Source of the DNA: Ectothiorhodospira shaposhnikovii
GTDB lineage: Bacteria > Pseudomonadota > Gammaproteobacteria > Ectothiorhodospirales > Ectothiorhodospiraceae
DNA: 64,000 bases
Assembly (NCBI RefSeq): GCF_016584105.1
Contig: NZ_NRSM01000005.1
Span: 62,001 to 126,000, forward strand
Reading direction: 5' to 3'
Part shown: positions 19,264 to 28,683 of the stretch, in pieces
How positions within the stretch are numbered: position 1 is the stretch's first letter
How the letters are laid out: each line of letters opens with the position of its first letter
Made by a program: the position numbers and the translations under genes
The notes under the pieces: model-generated
What the model saw: only the letters and a program-made list of their open reading frames with translations
The model's database searches: none
Told to the model about the DNA's origin: nothing

Positions 19264-19610
19264 GGAGCCGGCCAGACAGTCGCTGCGGTTTCAACGGCCG
19301 TGGAGGAAAGTCCGGGCTCCACAGGGCAGGGCGCCAGGTAACGCCTGGGCGGCGCAAGCCGACGGAAAGTGCCACAGAAATGATACCGCCGATGGCCTTC
19401 GGGCACAGGTAAGGGTGAAATGGTGCGGTAAGAGCGCACCGCGCGGGTGGCAACACGCCGCGGCAGGGTAAACCCCGTCCGGAGCAAGGCCAAATAGGGG
19501 TGCATTGGTGCGGCCCGCACTGCACCCGGGTAGGCTGCTTGAGGCGCATGGTGACATGCGTCCCAGATGAATGACTGTCCCCGACAGAACCCGGCTTATC
19601 GGCCGGCTCC
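19264..19610 (+). ncRNA. rnpB: RNase P RNA (type A)
   Basis: This is the catalytic RNA of RNase P, which matures tRNA 5' ends with the RnpA protein. The P1 helix closes the molecule: GGAGCCGGCC at 19264-19273 pairs with GGCCGGCTCC at 19601-19610, giving 347 bases. Conserved blocks in order are CAGACAGTCGC, GGAGGAAAGTCCGGGCTCC, the AGGGTGAAA and GTAAGAGCGCACCG region, AAACCCCGTCCGGAGCAAGG with CCAAATAGGGG, and the 3' block GATGAATGACTGTCC plus ACAGAACCCGGCTTATC. All are near-identical to the E. coli core. The location between rsmI and mraZ is as in Pseudomonas. Confidence 0.97.
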
Positions 19611-19844
19611 AACCTGCTTTGTGTCCTTTCCCGCCGGTTCGCGGGCGCCTTTACGAGAGAACTCCCCATACCCCCATCGAATCGCTCAGGCTTGCTTGAG
19701 CGAATTGTCGCCTTTTTTTTGCAACCCACTGATTCGTCAGGGAACCCTGTTTTGCAGGGTTCGCGGCGGATGTGTTGCTGCAAGCAGGTTTTGTAAGTAT
19801 TTGTGACACAAGCATAAATCTTGGTTGATGGAGGGGCATTTCCC

Positions 19845-19874
19845 TTGACACTCCGCTCAGCCGCTACCTATAGT
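19845..19874 (+). promoter_or_regulatory. Sigma-70 promoter of the mraZ/dcw cluster
   Basis: A consensus TTGACA (19845-19850), an 18-base spacer and TATAGT (19869-19874) predict transcription from about 19881. This is the strongest promoter match upstream of mraZ and probably the main promoter for the division and cell-wall cluster. Confidence 0.7.
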
Positions 19875-19893
19875 GTAAAAAAGTGGATTTATG

Positions 19894-19908
19894 TGGGGGC
19901 GGGTGGAG
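19894..19908 (+). promoter_or_regulatory. Candidate MraZ operator (direct TGGGN-like repeats)
   Basis: TGGGG (19894-19898) and TGGAG (19904-19908) are spaced with a 10-base period just downstream of the predicted start site, matching the known TGGGN-N5-TGGGN arrangement bound by MraZ. Only two boxes, one imperfect, are seen. Confidence 0.35.
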
Positions 19909-20008
19909 CTGCCCGATATCCTGATGCCTTTCGGGGATGAAAGGTGGGGGCTCCTCCTGAGTCCGGCGGGACAGGCAATGTGATCGGCAGGCAATGCCCG
20001 GGGCGGCC

Positions 20009-20461
20009 GTGTTCAGAGGCATTACCAACTTGAATCTGGACTCCAAGGGACGCATGGCGATGCCCTCCCGGTATCGTGATCGCCTGATGGAAAGTGCCCA
20101 GGGTCATCTCGTCATCACCGTGCACCTGGACAGATGCCTGCTGCTCTACCCTTTGCCGGACTGGGAGATTCTGGAGCAGCAGGTGATGTCCCGGCCCAAC
20201 ATCAACCGTCAGGTTCGGGATCTGCAGCGCCTGCTGGTGGGGCATGCCTGCGACTGTGAGATGGATGGCAATGGCCGGATTCTTCTGCCTGCGCCACTGC
20301 GTGAATTTGCAAATTTGAGAAAACAGGCGGTACTGGTGGGGCAGGGCAACAAGTTCGAACTGTGGGATGAGGACGCGTGGAACCTCTGCCGTGAAGACTG
20401 GTTCAGTCAGGATTCGAAGGAGAATGACCTGAGTGGAATTCTGGAGTCCCTGACACTGTGA
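20009..20461 (+). CDS. mraZ: MraZ, transcriptional regulator of the dcw cluster
   Basis: MraZ is an AbrB-fold DNA-binding protein that represses its own promoter and so the dcw cluster. From GTG 20009 the product has 150 residues and begins FRGITNLNLDSKGRMAMP after the start, aligned with E. coli MFRGATLVNLDSKGR. The second repeat reads CDCEMDGNGRILLPAPLRE, and CLLLYPLPDWEI and GNKFELWDEDAW are also conserved. An upstream in-frame ATG at 19994 would add five residues not seen in the family; the GTG has GGGGCGG just before it. The stop overlaps the rsmH start. Confidence 0.93.
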   Translation: MFRGITNLNLDSKGRMAMPSRYRDRLMESAQGHLVITVHLDRCLLLYPLPDWEILEQQVMSRPNINRQVRDLQRLLVGHACDCEMDGNGRILLPAPLREFANLRKQAVLVGQGNKFELWDEDAWNLCREDWFSQDSKENDLSGILESLTL

Positions 20462-21405
20462 GCCATGAAGATCGGAAGGTTTTACACCATCGCCCCGTGC
20501 TGTTGGATGAGTCTCTGGAAGCACTGCGTCTGCGTCCCGAGGGTATCTATGTGGACGGTACCTTCGGCAGGGGTGGGCACAGCGGGGCCATCCTCGGGTG
20601 CCTGGGCGCGGCGGGACGTCTGATCGCCCTGGATCAGGATCCCGAGGCACAGGCCGAAGCCTGTCGCCGTTTTTCGGGGGATGAGCGTTTCGAGTTTGTC
20701 CGAACCTCGTTCACGCGGTTGCTGGAGGTGCTTGAGGCGCGGGATCTGGTCGGGCGGGTGGACGGGGTGCTGCTGGACCTGGGGGTGTCGTCGCCGCAGC
20801 TGGACAGTCCCGACAGGGGGTTCAGCTTCATGCGGGATGGTCCCCTGGATATGCGTATGGATCCGATGCAGGGTGAATCAGCGGCTCAGTGGCTTGCACG
20901 GGCGGATGAGAGTGAAATTGCAGCTGTCCTGAAATCCCTTGGCGAGGAGCGTCACGCCAGGCGCATTGCGCGGCATCTTGTGACGCAACGGGCAGAGACG
21001 CCCATCCTGAGAACCGGCCAGCTTGCGGCCCTGATCGCTGAGGCCATACCCCGTCATGAACGGCACAAGCACCCGGCTACGCGCAGTTTTCAGGCCATCC
21101 GTCTGCATGTGAATCGGGAACTGGAATCTCTGGATGAATGTCTGGCGCAGATCCCGACGGCCCTGGCGCCAGGCGGGCGATTGGCGGTCATCAGTTTCCA
21201 TTCCCTGGAGGATCGGGCCGTGAAGCGTTTCATCCGGCGTCAGTCCGAGGGGGTGCCGGTGCCGAGAGGGTTGCCGATCACCGAGCCGCCTCCGGGGCGG
21301 ACCCTGCTCCGGATCGGCAAGGCCTGCCGCCCGGGTCTGGCGGAGGTCGAATCGAACCCGCGCGCGCGCAGTGCCGTGTTGCGGGTGGCAGAACGATTGC
21401 CATGA
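20458..21405 (+). CDS. rsmH: RsmH (MraW), 16S rRNA m4C1402 methyltransferase
   Basis: RsmH N4-methylates C1402 of 16S rRNA, the same nucleotide that RsmI, encoded nearby, methylates on the ribose. The 315-residue protein has LHHRPVLLDESLEAL, the SAM motif YVDGTFGRGGHSGAIL, GVLLDLGVSSPQLDSPDRGF, RHKHPATRSFQAIRLHVNRE and LAVISFHSLEDRAVK, all family hallmarks. The GTG start overlaps the mraZ stop (GTGA), and the stop overlaps ftsL. Confidence 0.97.
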   Translation: MSHEDRKVLHHRPVLLDESLEALRLRPEGIYVDGTFGRGGHSGAILGCLGAAGRLIALDQDPEAQAEACRRFSGDERFEFVRTSFTRLLEVLEARDLVGRVDGVLLDLGVSSPQLDSPDRGFSFMRDGPLDMRMDPMQGESAAQWLARADESEIAAVLKSLGEERHARRIARHLVTQRAETPILRTGQLAALIAEAIPRHERHKHPATRSFQAIRLHVNRELESLDECLAQIPTALAPGGRLAVISFHSLEDRAVKRFIRRQSEGVPVPRGLPITEPPPGRTLLRIGKACRPGLAEVESNPRARSAVLRVAERLP

Positions 21406-21671
21406 GCTGGCGCCTGATATTGCCAGGCCTGTTGTTCATGGGTGTGGTGGTCAGCGCACTGGCGGTGGTGAGCAGCAAGCATCAGAGCAGAATGTTGTTC
21501 ATGGAGCTGCAGGTAGAGCTGAGATTGCGTGATGAACTGAATATCGAGTGGGGCCAATTGCAGTTGGAGCAAAGCACATGGGCGACGCACGGGCGGATTG
21601 AAGAGGAGGCTGCTCAGCGCCTCAACATGCGCCTGCCCGATACCCGTTCCACCATTATTCTGCTGGAGTGA
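21402..21671 (+). CDS. ftsL: FtsL, divisome protein
   Basis: FtsL is a small bitopic membrane protein that forms a complex with FtsB and FtsQ and helps activate FtsWI. The 89-residue product has a short cytoplasmic end, one transmembrane helix (about residues 6-26, ILPGLLFMGVVVSALAVV) and a periplasmic coiled coil (LFMELQVELRLRDELNIEWG) ending in the typical RIEEEAAQRLNMRLPDT region. ATG 21402 overlaps the rsmH stop. Assignment rests on position, size and topology plus this C-terminal motif. Confidence 0.93.
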   Translation: MSWRLILPGLLFMGVVVSALAVVSSKHQSRMLFMELQVELRLRDELNIEWGQLQLEQSTWATHGRIEEEAAQRLNMRLPDTRSTIILLE

Positions 21672-21674
21672 TTG

Positions 21675-23390
21675 ATGTCGGTTCCAATGACAACGGTTCC
21701 TCGCTGGCGGCTTGGCGTGGTGCTGGGGGCTTTCGTCCTCGCCTTCGTCGCGGTGCTGGCGCGTGCCGTGGATCTGCAGGTGCTGCAGCAGGATTTTTTG
21801 CAGGGACAAGGGGATGCGCGCCACCTCCGGGTGGTTTCCCTGCCGGCCCATCGGGGCATGATCCTCGACCGCCACGGTGAACCCATGGCGGTCAGTACCC
21901 CCGTGGACAGCGTCTGGGCCAATCCGCGGGAAACCCTGCAGTACCCGGATCACCAGCTGCTGGATCTTGCCCGCCTGCTGGACATGAATCCCCGTGAACT
22001 GCACCAGAGACTGCTGGAGCGCGCGGAGCGTGAATTCGTCTACCTGCGTCGTCATGTCACCCCGGATGTGGGGCGACAGGTGATGGCCATGGGTATTCCC
22101 GGAGTCGCCCTGCAGCGGGAGTATCGGCGGTACTATCCCATGGGGGAGGTATCGGCCCATGTGCTGGGCTTTACCAACATTGATGATCGTGGACAGGAAG
22201 GCCTGGAACTGGCCTATAACACCTGGCTGACCGGGGAGCCGGGTGCCAAGCGGGTGGTACGTGATCGTCTCGGGCGCGTGATCAGGGATGTTGAAAACAT
22301 CCGGCCTGCCCGTCCCGGACAGGATCTGGTCCTGACCATCGACCAGCGTCTGCAATATCTGGCGTATCGGGAACTCAAGGCCGCCGTGCAGGCCCATGGG
22401 GCACTGGCGGGGTCCGCCGTGATCATGGATGCCCGTAATGGCGATATCCTGGCGATGGTCAACCAGCCATCCTACAACCCGAATAACCGTGGCACCTTGC
22501 GGGGCGAGAGCGCACGCAACCGGGCCGTGACGGACCTGATCGAGCCGGGATCCACCATCAAGCCCTTTACCGTGGCCGCAGCTCTGGAATCCGGACAGTT
22601 CCAGAAGGAATCCCTGTTGCAGACCAGCCCGGGACGCATGAGGGTCGGACGCCACACCGTGACGGATATCCGTAACTACGGCCTGATAGATCTCACCACC
22701 CTGATCAGCAAGTCATCCAACGTGGGGGCGAGCCAGCTGGCTCTGGCCATCGAGCCCCAGCAGCTTTGGGAGACCTTTTACCGGGCGGGTTTCGGTCGTG
22801 GCACGGGCAGTGGCTTTCCTGGTGAGGCCGGTGGCAACCTGCGGGATTTCTTCCACTGGCGCGATGTGGAGCGGGCCACCATGGGGTTTGGCTATGGATT
22901 GTCGGTGACGCCGCTCCAGTTGGCCCAGGCCTATGCCGCCATTGCCAATGAAGGGATCATGTACACCCCCCGTCTGGTGGTTTCGGACGCGCCCCGCGAA
23001 GCTTACCGGGTGATGAGCGCCGATGCCGCTCGGGATCTGGTGCACATGCTGGAAGTGGCCGTCTCCAGGGAGGGCACCGGCATCCGCGCCGCGGTGGAGG
23101 GGTATCGGGTGGCCGGGAAGACCGGTACGGCACGCAAGCTGGTGGATGGCGGGTACGCCAGGGGCCGATATCTCTCGCTGTTTGCGGGGATGGCGCCGGC
23201 CAGTGATCCCCGTCTGGTCATGGTGGTGATCATCGATGAACCCGGCGGTGACCAGTACTATGGCGGCCAGGTGGCCGCTCCGATCTTCAGTGGCGTGATG
23301 CGCGGTGCCCTGAGGCTCATGGATATCCCCCCCGATAATCTCCCCGGATTGAGGTCCGCGTCGCGCGCTCCCCAGGAGGCGCCGACATGA
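21675..23390 (+). CDS. ftsI: FtsI (PBP3), septal peptidoglycan transpeptidase
   Basis: FtsI is the class B penicillin-binding protein that cross-links septal peptidoglycan with FtsW. The 571-residue protein has an N-terminal transmembrane anchor (about residues 13-33), a pedestal domain beginning PAHRGMILDRHGEPMAVS, and a transpeptidase domain with Ser293-Thr-Ile-Lys296 (SxxK, the acyl-enzyme serine), Ser347-Ser-Asn349 (SxN) and Lys482-Thr-Gly (KTG). ATG 21675 follows the ftsL stop by 3 bases. The stop overlaps the murE start. Confidence 0.98.
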   Translation: MSVPMTTVPRWRLGVVLGAFVLAFVAVLARAVDLQVLQQDFLQGQGDARHLRVVSLPAHRGMILDRHGEPMAVSTPVDSVWANPRETLQYPDHQLLDLARLLDMNPRELHQRLLERAEREFVYLRRHVTPDVGRQVMAMGIPGVALQREYRRYYPMGEVSAHVLGFTNIDDRGQEGLELAYNTWLTGEPGAKRVVRDRLGRVIRDVENIRPARPGQDLVLTIDQRLQYLAYRELKAAVQAHGALAGSAVIMDARNGDILAMVNQPSYNPNNRGTLRGESARNRAVTDLIEPGSTIKPFTVAAALESGQFQKESLLQTSPGRMRVGRHTVTDIRNYGLIDLTTLISKSSNVGASQLALAIEPQQLWETFYRAGFGRGTGSGFPGEAGGNLRDFFHWRDVERATMGFGYGLSVTPLQLAQAYAAIANEGIMYTPRLVVSDAPREAYRVMSADAARDLVHMLEVAVSREGTGIRAAVEGYRVAGKTGTARKLVDGGYARGRYLSLFAGMAPASDPRLVMVVIIDEPGGDQYYGGQVAAPIFSGVMRGALRLMDIPPDNLPGLRSASRAPQEAPT

Positions 23391-24895
23391 GGCATCCCGA
23401 CCTTCTGCATGGGCGGTGCCTGCTGTCAGAGCTGCTGGCCGGGCTGGCGCCGGTGCCGGCCGGTGATGACCGGGCGGTGGGGGGGCTGTGTCTGGACAGT
23501 CGGCGGGCAATGCCCGGCGATATCTTTCTGGCCGTGGCCGGATGTCATCACCATGGCCTGACCCATGCGGTGGAGGCGATACGGCGTGGTGTCGTGGCGG
23601 TACTCTGGGAACCCATCCCGCTGGCGGGGGATCCCCATCCCCGGGGAGACGTGCCCTATCTGTCGGTCCCGCGGCTGCGTGAGCGCATGGGTGAAATCGC
23701 GGCTCGTTTCCATGCCCATCCTTCCCGTAATATGCGCGTGGTGGGTGTCACGGGTACCGACGGCAAGACTTCCGTTTCCCAGTGCCTGGCCCGTGCCCTG
23801 GACAGCGACAGCCGTCCCTGCGGCGTGATAGGCACCCTGGGTAGCGGCCGTTACGGGGAACTGGCCGAACCGGGTCTGACCACGCCGGACCCCCTTGCAC
23901 TCCAGGCCATGCTGGCCGCCATGAATCAGCAATCCATCCGTCAGGTGGTCATGGAGGTGTCATCCCATGCCCTGGATCAGTCCAGGGTGGCCGGGGTGGA
24001 TTTTGACCTGGCCATCCTTACCAATCTGGGGCGGGATCATCTGGATTATCACGGTACGGTGGCTGCGTACGGGGAGGCCAAGGCGCGGCTTTTTGCGTGG
24101 CCGGGCCTGAAGACGGCGGTGCTGAATCTGGACGATCCCTTCGGCGTCATGCTGGCCGGGCGGGTGGAGTCCCATGTCGGCGTGCTGGGCTATGGGCTGC
24201 GGGTGGCTCCCGATGGTCGTGAGCAGGTGCTGGCAACCAACCTGGAATTCCATGCCGATGGCGTCAGGGCCCGCGTGTTGACCCCATGGGGGCACGGTGA
24301 GTTGGAAAGCCCCTGGCTCGGCCGCTTCAACCTTCAGAATCTGCTGGCGGTTCTGGCCGCATTGCTGACGATGGACGTCACCCTCACCGATGCCCTGGAG
24401 CGGTTGCGGCATGGCCCGTCCGTACCCGGTCGCATGGAGCGTTTCCGTGGACCCCGTGGGCCACTGGTGGTGGTGGATTATGCCCATACCCACGAGGCGT
24501 TGGCCCAGGTGCTGCAGGCCCTTCGGGTGCATTGTGGCGGGCGTCTCTGGTGCGTGTTCGGTTGTGGCGGCGACAGGGATCCGGGCAAGCGCCCTTTGAT
24601 GGCGGCCATGGCACAACGCTACGCGGATCAGGTGGTGGTGACCAGTGACAATCCCCGTCACGAAGCGCCCCAGGCCATCATCGACGGGATTTGTGCGGGA
24701 TTCACCGATGCTCCCGGGGTGCATGTGGAAATCGATCGGGAGACCGCCATACGTCATGCCTTCAGCCGGGCGGCGCGGGAGGATGTGGTGCTGGTGGCCG
24801 GCAAGGGACATGAGACCTGGCAGATCTTCGGCGATGAATACCTGCCCTTCAGTGATCGGGATCTGGTCCTGCGACTGACGGAGGGCGAGACATGA
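23387..24895 (+). CDS. murE: MurE, UDP-MurNAc-L-Ala-D-Glu:meso-diaminopimelate ligase
   Basis: MurE adds the third amino acid to the peptidoglycan stem peptide. The 502-residue protein has the N-terminal substrate domain (GLCLDSRRAMPGDIFLAVAG), the ATP loop GVTGTDGKTSVSQ at about residue 120, LEVSSHALDQSR-type VMEVSSHALDQSRVAGVDF, and the C-terminal VAGKGHETWQ. The specificity motif Asp-Asn-Pro-Arg at 421-424 indicates meso-diaminopimelate rather than lysine. It overlaps both ftsI and murF by 4 bases. Confidence 0.98.
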   Translation: MRHPDLLHGRCLLSELLAGLAPVPAGDDRAVGGLCLDSRRAMPGDIFLAVAGCHHHGLTHAVEAIRRGVVAVLWEPIPLAGDPHPRGDVPYLSVPRLRERMGEIAARFHAHPSRNMRVVGVTGTDGKTSVSQCLARALDSDSRPCGVIGTLGSGRYGELAEPGLTTPDPLALQAMLAAMNQQSIRQVVMEVSSHALDQSRVAGVDFDLAILTNLGRDHLDYHGTVAAYGEAKARLFAWPGLKTAVLNLDDPFGVMLAGRVESHVGVLGYGLRVAPDGREQVLATNLEFHADGVRARVLTPWGHGELESPWLGRFNLQNLLAVLAALLTMDVTLTDALERLRHGPSVPGRMERFRGPRGPLVVVDYAHTHEALAQVLQALRVHCGGRLWCVFGCGGDRDPGKRPLMAAMAQRYADQVVVTSDNPRHEAPQAIIDGICAGFTDAPGVHVEIDRETAIRHAFSRAAREDVVLVAGKGHETWQIFGDEYLPFSDRDLVLRLTEGET

Positions 24896-26274
24896 TGCAG
24901 TTGCCCATGAGTCAGGTGGCGCTCCTGTCCGGTGGCCGGTTGCAAGGCCCTGACGTGGTCGTGCGCGGGGTGTCCACGGATAGCCGCAGTGTCACCGCGG
25001 GACAGCTGTTCGTGGCCCTCAAGGGACCACGTTACGACGCCCATGATTTTATCGATGGCCGGCTTCCGGCTTCCGGTCTGCTGGTCAATCACGATCTGGA
25101 ACCGGTGGATGCCCGGCCCCGGGTGCTGGTGGGGGACACCCGTCAGGCTCTGGCGGATCTGGCCGCCGGTTGGCGATGCCGCTGTAAAGCCAGGGTCGTG
25201 GCGTTGACGGGTAGCAACGGCAAAACCACGGTCAAGGAGATGCTGGCGGCGATCCTTGGCCATTGCGGCGAGACCTGGGCGACCCGCGGCAATCTGAACA
25301 ATGAGATCGGTGTTCCCCTGACGTTGCTGAGCCTGTCCGAGGGGCATGATTTCGGTGTCATCGAGATGGGGGCGAATCACGCGGGCGAGATCGCCTTGCT
25401 GACGCGCATCACCCGGCCTGATGTGGCCTTGATCACCAATGCCGGACCGGCCCATCTGGAAGGTTTCGGCAGTATCGAGGGGGTTGCCCATGCCAAGGGC
25501 GAGATCTTCCAGGGGCTGGGGGATGAGGGCGTGGCGGTGATCAACGCCGACGATCCCTATACCGATCTGTGGCGGGCCATGAACCCGGAACGGCGTGTCG
25601 TGCTGTTTGGACTGTCGGCCCGGGCCGGGGTCCGTGGAGAATTGCGTGGCGAGGATCTGCTGATCCATCTGCCGGATCGGCAGATTCAGGTGTCACTGGC
25701 CCTGGCCGGTCGCCATAACCGGCTCAATGCCCTGGCGGCCGCTGCCGCGGCTCATGCCCTGGGGGCGGATGCTGCGGCCATTGGTGAGGGGTTGGCGTCG
25801 ATGCAACCGGTACCGGGGCGTCTGGTGTCCCGACGGGGGCCATCGGGCAGCCGCCTCATCGACGACAGCTATAATGCGAACCCTGCTTCGTCCCGGGCAG
25901 CCCTCCAGGTGCTGGTGGAGCAGTCCGGGCATCGTATTTTCGTGCTCGGCGACATGGGCGAGTTGGGAGAGGACGCCTCCGGCATGCACCGTGAAATTGG
26001 TGCCTTGGCCCGGGAAATGGGGGTGGAACAACTGCTGGCGGTGGGGCCGCTGAGCCGACATGCGGTACTTGCCTTCGGTGAGGGCGCCGAACATTTCGAG
26101 GATCAGTCCGGACTTCTGGCGGCGTTGGTGGATTACCTGGGGCCCGGTGTGGTGGTTCTGGTCAAGGGTTCCCGGGGGCAACGCATGGATCGGGTGATCT
26201 CGGCGCTGGCAAGCGAACAAGGGCAGCAACAAGAACGATCGGGAGACAGTGGGCATGCTGCTCATTCTGTTTGA
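24892..26274 (+). CDS. murF: MurF, UDP-MurNAc-tripeptide:D-Ala-D-Ala ligase
   Basis: MurF attaches D-Ala-D-Ala to finish the UDP-MurNAc-pentapeptide. The 460-residue protein shows [20 protein letters not shown], the ATP loop [42 protein letters not shown] and [15 protein letters not shown], all typical. The C-terminus ([14 protein letters not shown]) also fits. Its last 20 bases overlap the start of mraY, so the two are translationally linked. Either of two adjacent ATG codons (24892, 24895) could start it. Confidence 0.98.
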   Translation: MMQLPMSQVALLSGGRLQGPDVVVRGVSTDSRSVTAGQLFVALKGPRYDAHDFIDGRLPASGLLVNHDLEPVDARPRVLVGDTRQALADLAAGWRCRCKARVVALTGSNGKTTVKEMLAAILGHCGETWATRGNLNNEIGVPLTLLSLSEGHDFGVIEMGANHAGEIALLTRITRPDVALITNAGPAHLEGFGSIEGVAHAKGEIFQGLGDEGVAVINADDPYTDLWRAMNPERRVVLFGLSARAGVRGELRGEDLLIHLPDRQIQVSLALAGRHNRLNALAAAAAAHALGADAAAIGEGLASMQPVPGRLVSRRGPSGSRLIDDSYNANPASSRAALQVLVEQSGHRIFVLGDMGELGEDASGMHREIGALAREMGVEQLLAVGPLSRHAVLAFGEGAEHFEDQSGLLAALVDYLGPGVVVLVKGSRGQRMDRVISALASEQGQQQERSGDSGHAAHSV

Positions 26275-27337
26275 TTATCTGAGCCAGTACTATACGGCCT
26301 TCAATGTGTTCCAGTACCTGACCCTGCGCGCCATCATGGGCGTGCTCACGGCACTGCTGATCGCCTTCATGGTGGGGCCGGCCATGATCCGGCGGCTTGC
26401 CCGGTACAAGATCGGTCAGCAGGTGCGCAGTGATGGTCCCCAGACCCACTTCAGCAAGGCGGGGACCCCCACCATGGGCGGTGCCCTGATCCTGGTGGCG
26501 GTGGCCGTCAGCACCCTGCTGTGGAGTGATCTGAGCAACCGCTTTGTCTGGGTGGTGCTGCTGGTCACCCTGTTATTCGGTCTTATCGGCGGAGTGGACG
26601 ATTACTTGAAGCTGCGTTACGGCAACAGCCGTGGCCTGTCGGCGCGCAGCAAGTTTTTCTGGCAGAGCGTGGTGGCCTTCCTGACCGCCGTGTTCCTGTT
26701 CTATACCGCCCAGACGCCCATCGAAACCACCCTGATCGTGCCCGTCTTCAAGGATGTGGCCGTTGATCTGGGGCTTTGGTTCATACCGTTGACCTGGCTG
26801 GTGATCGTGGGTTCGAGCAACGCGGTGAACCTCACCGATGGTCTGGATGGCCTGGCCATCATGCCCTGCGTACTGGTGGCCGGGGCCCTGGGTGTGTTTG
26901 CCTATGTTTCCGGGCACGCCATCTTCGCCAATTATCTGGGGATTCCCTATGTGCCTGGGGTGGGGGATCTGACGGTGTTTGCCGCCGCGCTGGTGGGCGC
27001 GGGCATGGGGTTTCTGTGGTTCAACGCCTATCCTGCCCAGGTGTTCATGGGTGATGTGGGCGCGTTGGCCCTGGGGGCCGCCCTGGGCCTGCTGGCGGTG
27101 ACCACCCGTCAGGAAATCGTGCTGGTGATCATGGGAGGGGTGTTCGTGATCGAAACCCTGTCTGTGATCCTGCAGGTGGCTTCCTACAAGCTGACCGGGC
27201 GGCGCATCTTCCGCATGGCGCCACTGCATCATCATTTTGAACTCAAGGGCTGGCCCGAACCGCGGGTGATCGTGCGTTTCTGGATCATCACCGTGGTGTT
27301 GGTACTGATCGGTCTGGCAACCCTGAAGATCCGTTGA
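26255..27337 (+). CDS. mraY: MraY, phospho-MurNAc-pentapeptide translocase
   Basis: MraY makes lipid I by joining phospho-MurNAc-pentapeptide to undecaprenyl phosphate in the inner membrane. From ATG 26255 it has 360 residues, the same as E. coli MraY, with about ten transmembrane helices. Conserved cytoplasmic motifs are [59 protein letters not shown] and the histidine-rich [19 protein letters not shown] two codons upstream is an alternative. It overlaps murF by 20 bases. Confidence 0.98.
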   Translation: MLLILFDYLSQYYTAFNVFQYLTLRAIMGVLTALLIAFMVGPAMIRRLARYKIGQQVRSDGPQTHFSKAGTPTMGGALILVAVAVSTLLWSDLSNRFVWVVLLVTLLFGLIGGVDDYLKLRYGNSRGLSARSKFFWQSVVAFLTAVFLFYTAQTPIETTLIVPVFKDVAVDLGLWFIPLTWLVIVGSSNAVNLTDGLDGLAIMPCVLVAGALGVFAYVSGHAIFANYLGIPYVPGVGDLTVFAAALVGAGMGFLWFNAYPAQVFMGDVGALALGAALGLLAVTTRQEIVLVIMGGVFVIETLSVILQVASYKLTGRRIFRMAPLHHHFELKGWPEPRVIVRFWIITVVLVLIGLATLKIR

Positions 27338-27351
27338 GGACGGCGAGTGAC

Positions 27352-28683
27352 GTGACAGTGCAGGCAACGACACTGATCGTGGGACTGGGCACCACCGGGC
27401 TTTCCGTGGCGCGGCATCTGGCCGCCCGCGGGGAGCCCTTTTGCGTGGCCGATACCCGCGAATTGCCACCCGGCCTGGATGCGCTGCGGGAACGGGTGCC
27501 CGAAGTCCGTGTCTTTACCGGGCCGTTCGCCCCGGACCTGTTTGCCCGCTTTGATCGCCTGATCGTGAGCCCCGGTGTGAGTGTCCGTGAACCGGCCATC
27601 CAGGCCGCCCGGGCCCGTGGCGCTCGGGTGATGGGGGATATCGAGCTTTTCGCCGGGCTGGTCGATGCCCCGGTACTGGCCATCACAGGCTCCAACGGCA
27701 AAAGCACGGTCACCACGCTGGTGGGCGAGATGGCCCGGGCCGCCGGCCTGCAGGTGGCGGTCGGTGGTAATCTGGGGACTCCGGCGCTGGATCTCCTGAC
27801 ATCCCGGCCGGCGCCTGAGCTGTATGTGCTGGAGCTGTCCAGCTTCCAGCTTGAGACCACCTCCGGGCTTCGATGTGATGCGGCCGCCGTGCTCAACGTG
27901 TCTGCGGATCACCTGGACCGCTATCAGGGGCTGGATGACTATGCCCAGGCCAAGGCTCGCATCTTCCTACATGCCCGGGTAGCGGTGATCAACCGCAATG
28001 ACCCCCTGGTTCAGGACATGGCCGGGAGGCAGGTGCGCGTGGGTTTTGGTCTGGATATCCCCGAGGCGGGTCAATACGGCCTGAGGGATCGGGGTGGGGA
28101 GCCCTGGTTGTACCAGGGTGACGGCCCGCTGATGCCCGAGGCGGAATTGCGCATGGCTGGCCGACATAACACGGCCAATGCCCTGGCCGCCCTGGCCCTG
28201 GGGGAAGCCGTCGGCCTGCCCATGGACGACATGCTGGCGGTGTTGCGCCGCTTCGCCGGGCTACCCCATCGTTGCCGGTGGGTGGCGAACATGGGTGGTG
28301 TTGACTGGTACAACGATTCCAAGGGCACCAACCTGGGTTCCACTCTGGCCGCCCTGGCGGGGTTGCCGGGCAAGGTCGTGCTCATCGCCGGTGGGCAGGG
28401 CAAGGGGCAGGATTTCACGCCCCTCCAGGCCGTGGCTGCCGACAAGGCACGGGCCGTGGTGCTGCTGGGGCAGGATGCAGCCGTGATCGAACAGGCCCTG
28501 GGGGGCGTGGTGCCGGTGGTACGGGTCCATGATATGGAGCAGGCCGTGACCGAGGCTGCCCGTCTGGCCTGTCGCCAGGACAGCGTGCTGCTTTCCCCAG
28601 CCTGTGCCAGCCTGGACATGTTCCGTAACTACGCACATCGGGGCGAGGTATTCGAGTCCGAAGTACGGAGGCTGGCGCCATGA
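27352..28683 (+). CDS. murD: MurD, UDP-MurNAc-L-alanine:D-glutamate ligase
   Basis: MurD adds D-glutamate to UDP-MurNAc-L-alanine. The 443-residue product from GTG 27352 has the N-terminal GLGTTGLSVARHLAARGE (UDP-binding Rossmann part), the ATP loop ITGSNGKSTVTTLVGEM, GNLGTPALDLL, LELSSFQLETT, NVSADHLDRYQ, the WYNDSKGTNLGST motif and a C-terminal LLSPACASLDMF. A TTG at 27334 overlaps the mraY stop and would add six residues; AGGACG lies ten bases upstream of the chosen GTG. Confidence 0.97.
   Translation: MTVQATTLIVGLGTTGLSVARHLAARGEPFCVADTRELPPGLDALRERVPEVRVFTGPFAPDLFARFDRLIVSPGVSVREPAIQAARARGARVMGDIELFAGLVDAPVLAITGSNGKSTVTTLVGEMARAAGLQVAVGGNLGTPALDLLTSRPAPELYVLELSSFQLETTSGLRCDAAAVLNVSADHLDRYQGLDDYAQAKARIFLHARVAVINRNDPLVQDMAGRQVRVGFGLDIPEAGQYGLRDRGGEPWLYQGDGPLMPEAELRMAGRHNTANALAALALGEAVGLPMDDMLAVLRRFAGLPHRCRWVANMGGVDWYNDSKGTNLGSTLAALAGLPGKVVLIAGGQGKGQDFTPLQAVAADKARAVVLLGQDAAVIEQALGGVVPVVRVHDMEQAVTEAARLACRQDSVLLSPACASLDMFRNYAHRGEVFESEVRRLAP

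Larger units (their letters stand above)
19611..20008 (+). other. Non-coding stretch between rnpB and mraZ (terminator-like hairpins, dcw promoter)
   Basis: No gene is supported in this 398-base stretch. It holds a stem TCGCTCA/TGAGCGA (19682-19703) followed nine bases later by eight T residues (19713-19720), a plausible end for rnpB. A second hairpin, GAACCCTG/CAGGGTTC (19742-19762), follows, then the mraZ promoter and a leader of about 130 bases. Confidence 0.55.

Noticed and set aside
19247-19783. Open frames through the RNase P RNA, with a translated VIPAKAGIQ-like string near the REP element
   Set aside because: These are translations of structured RNA and of the repeat, not proteins.
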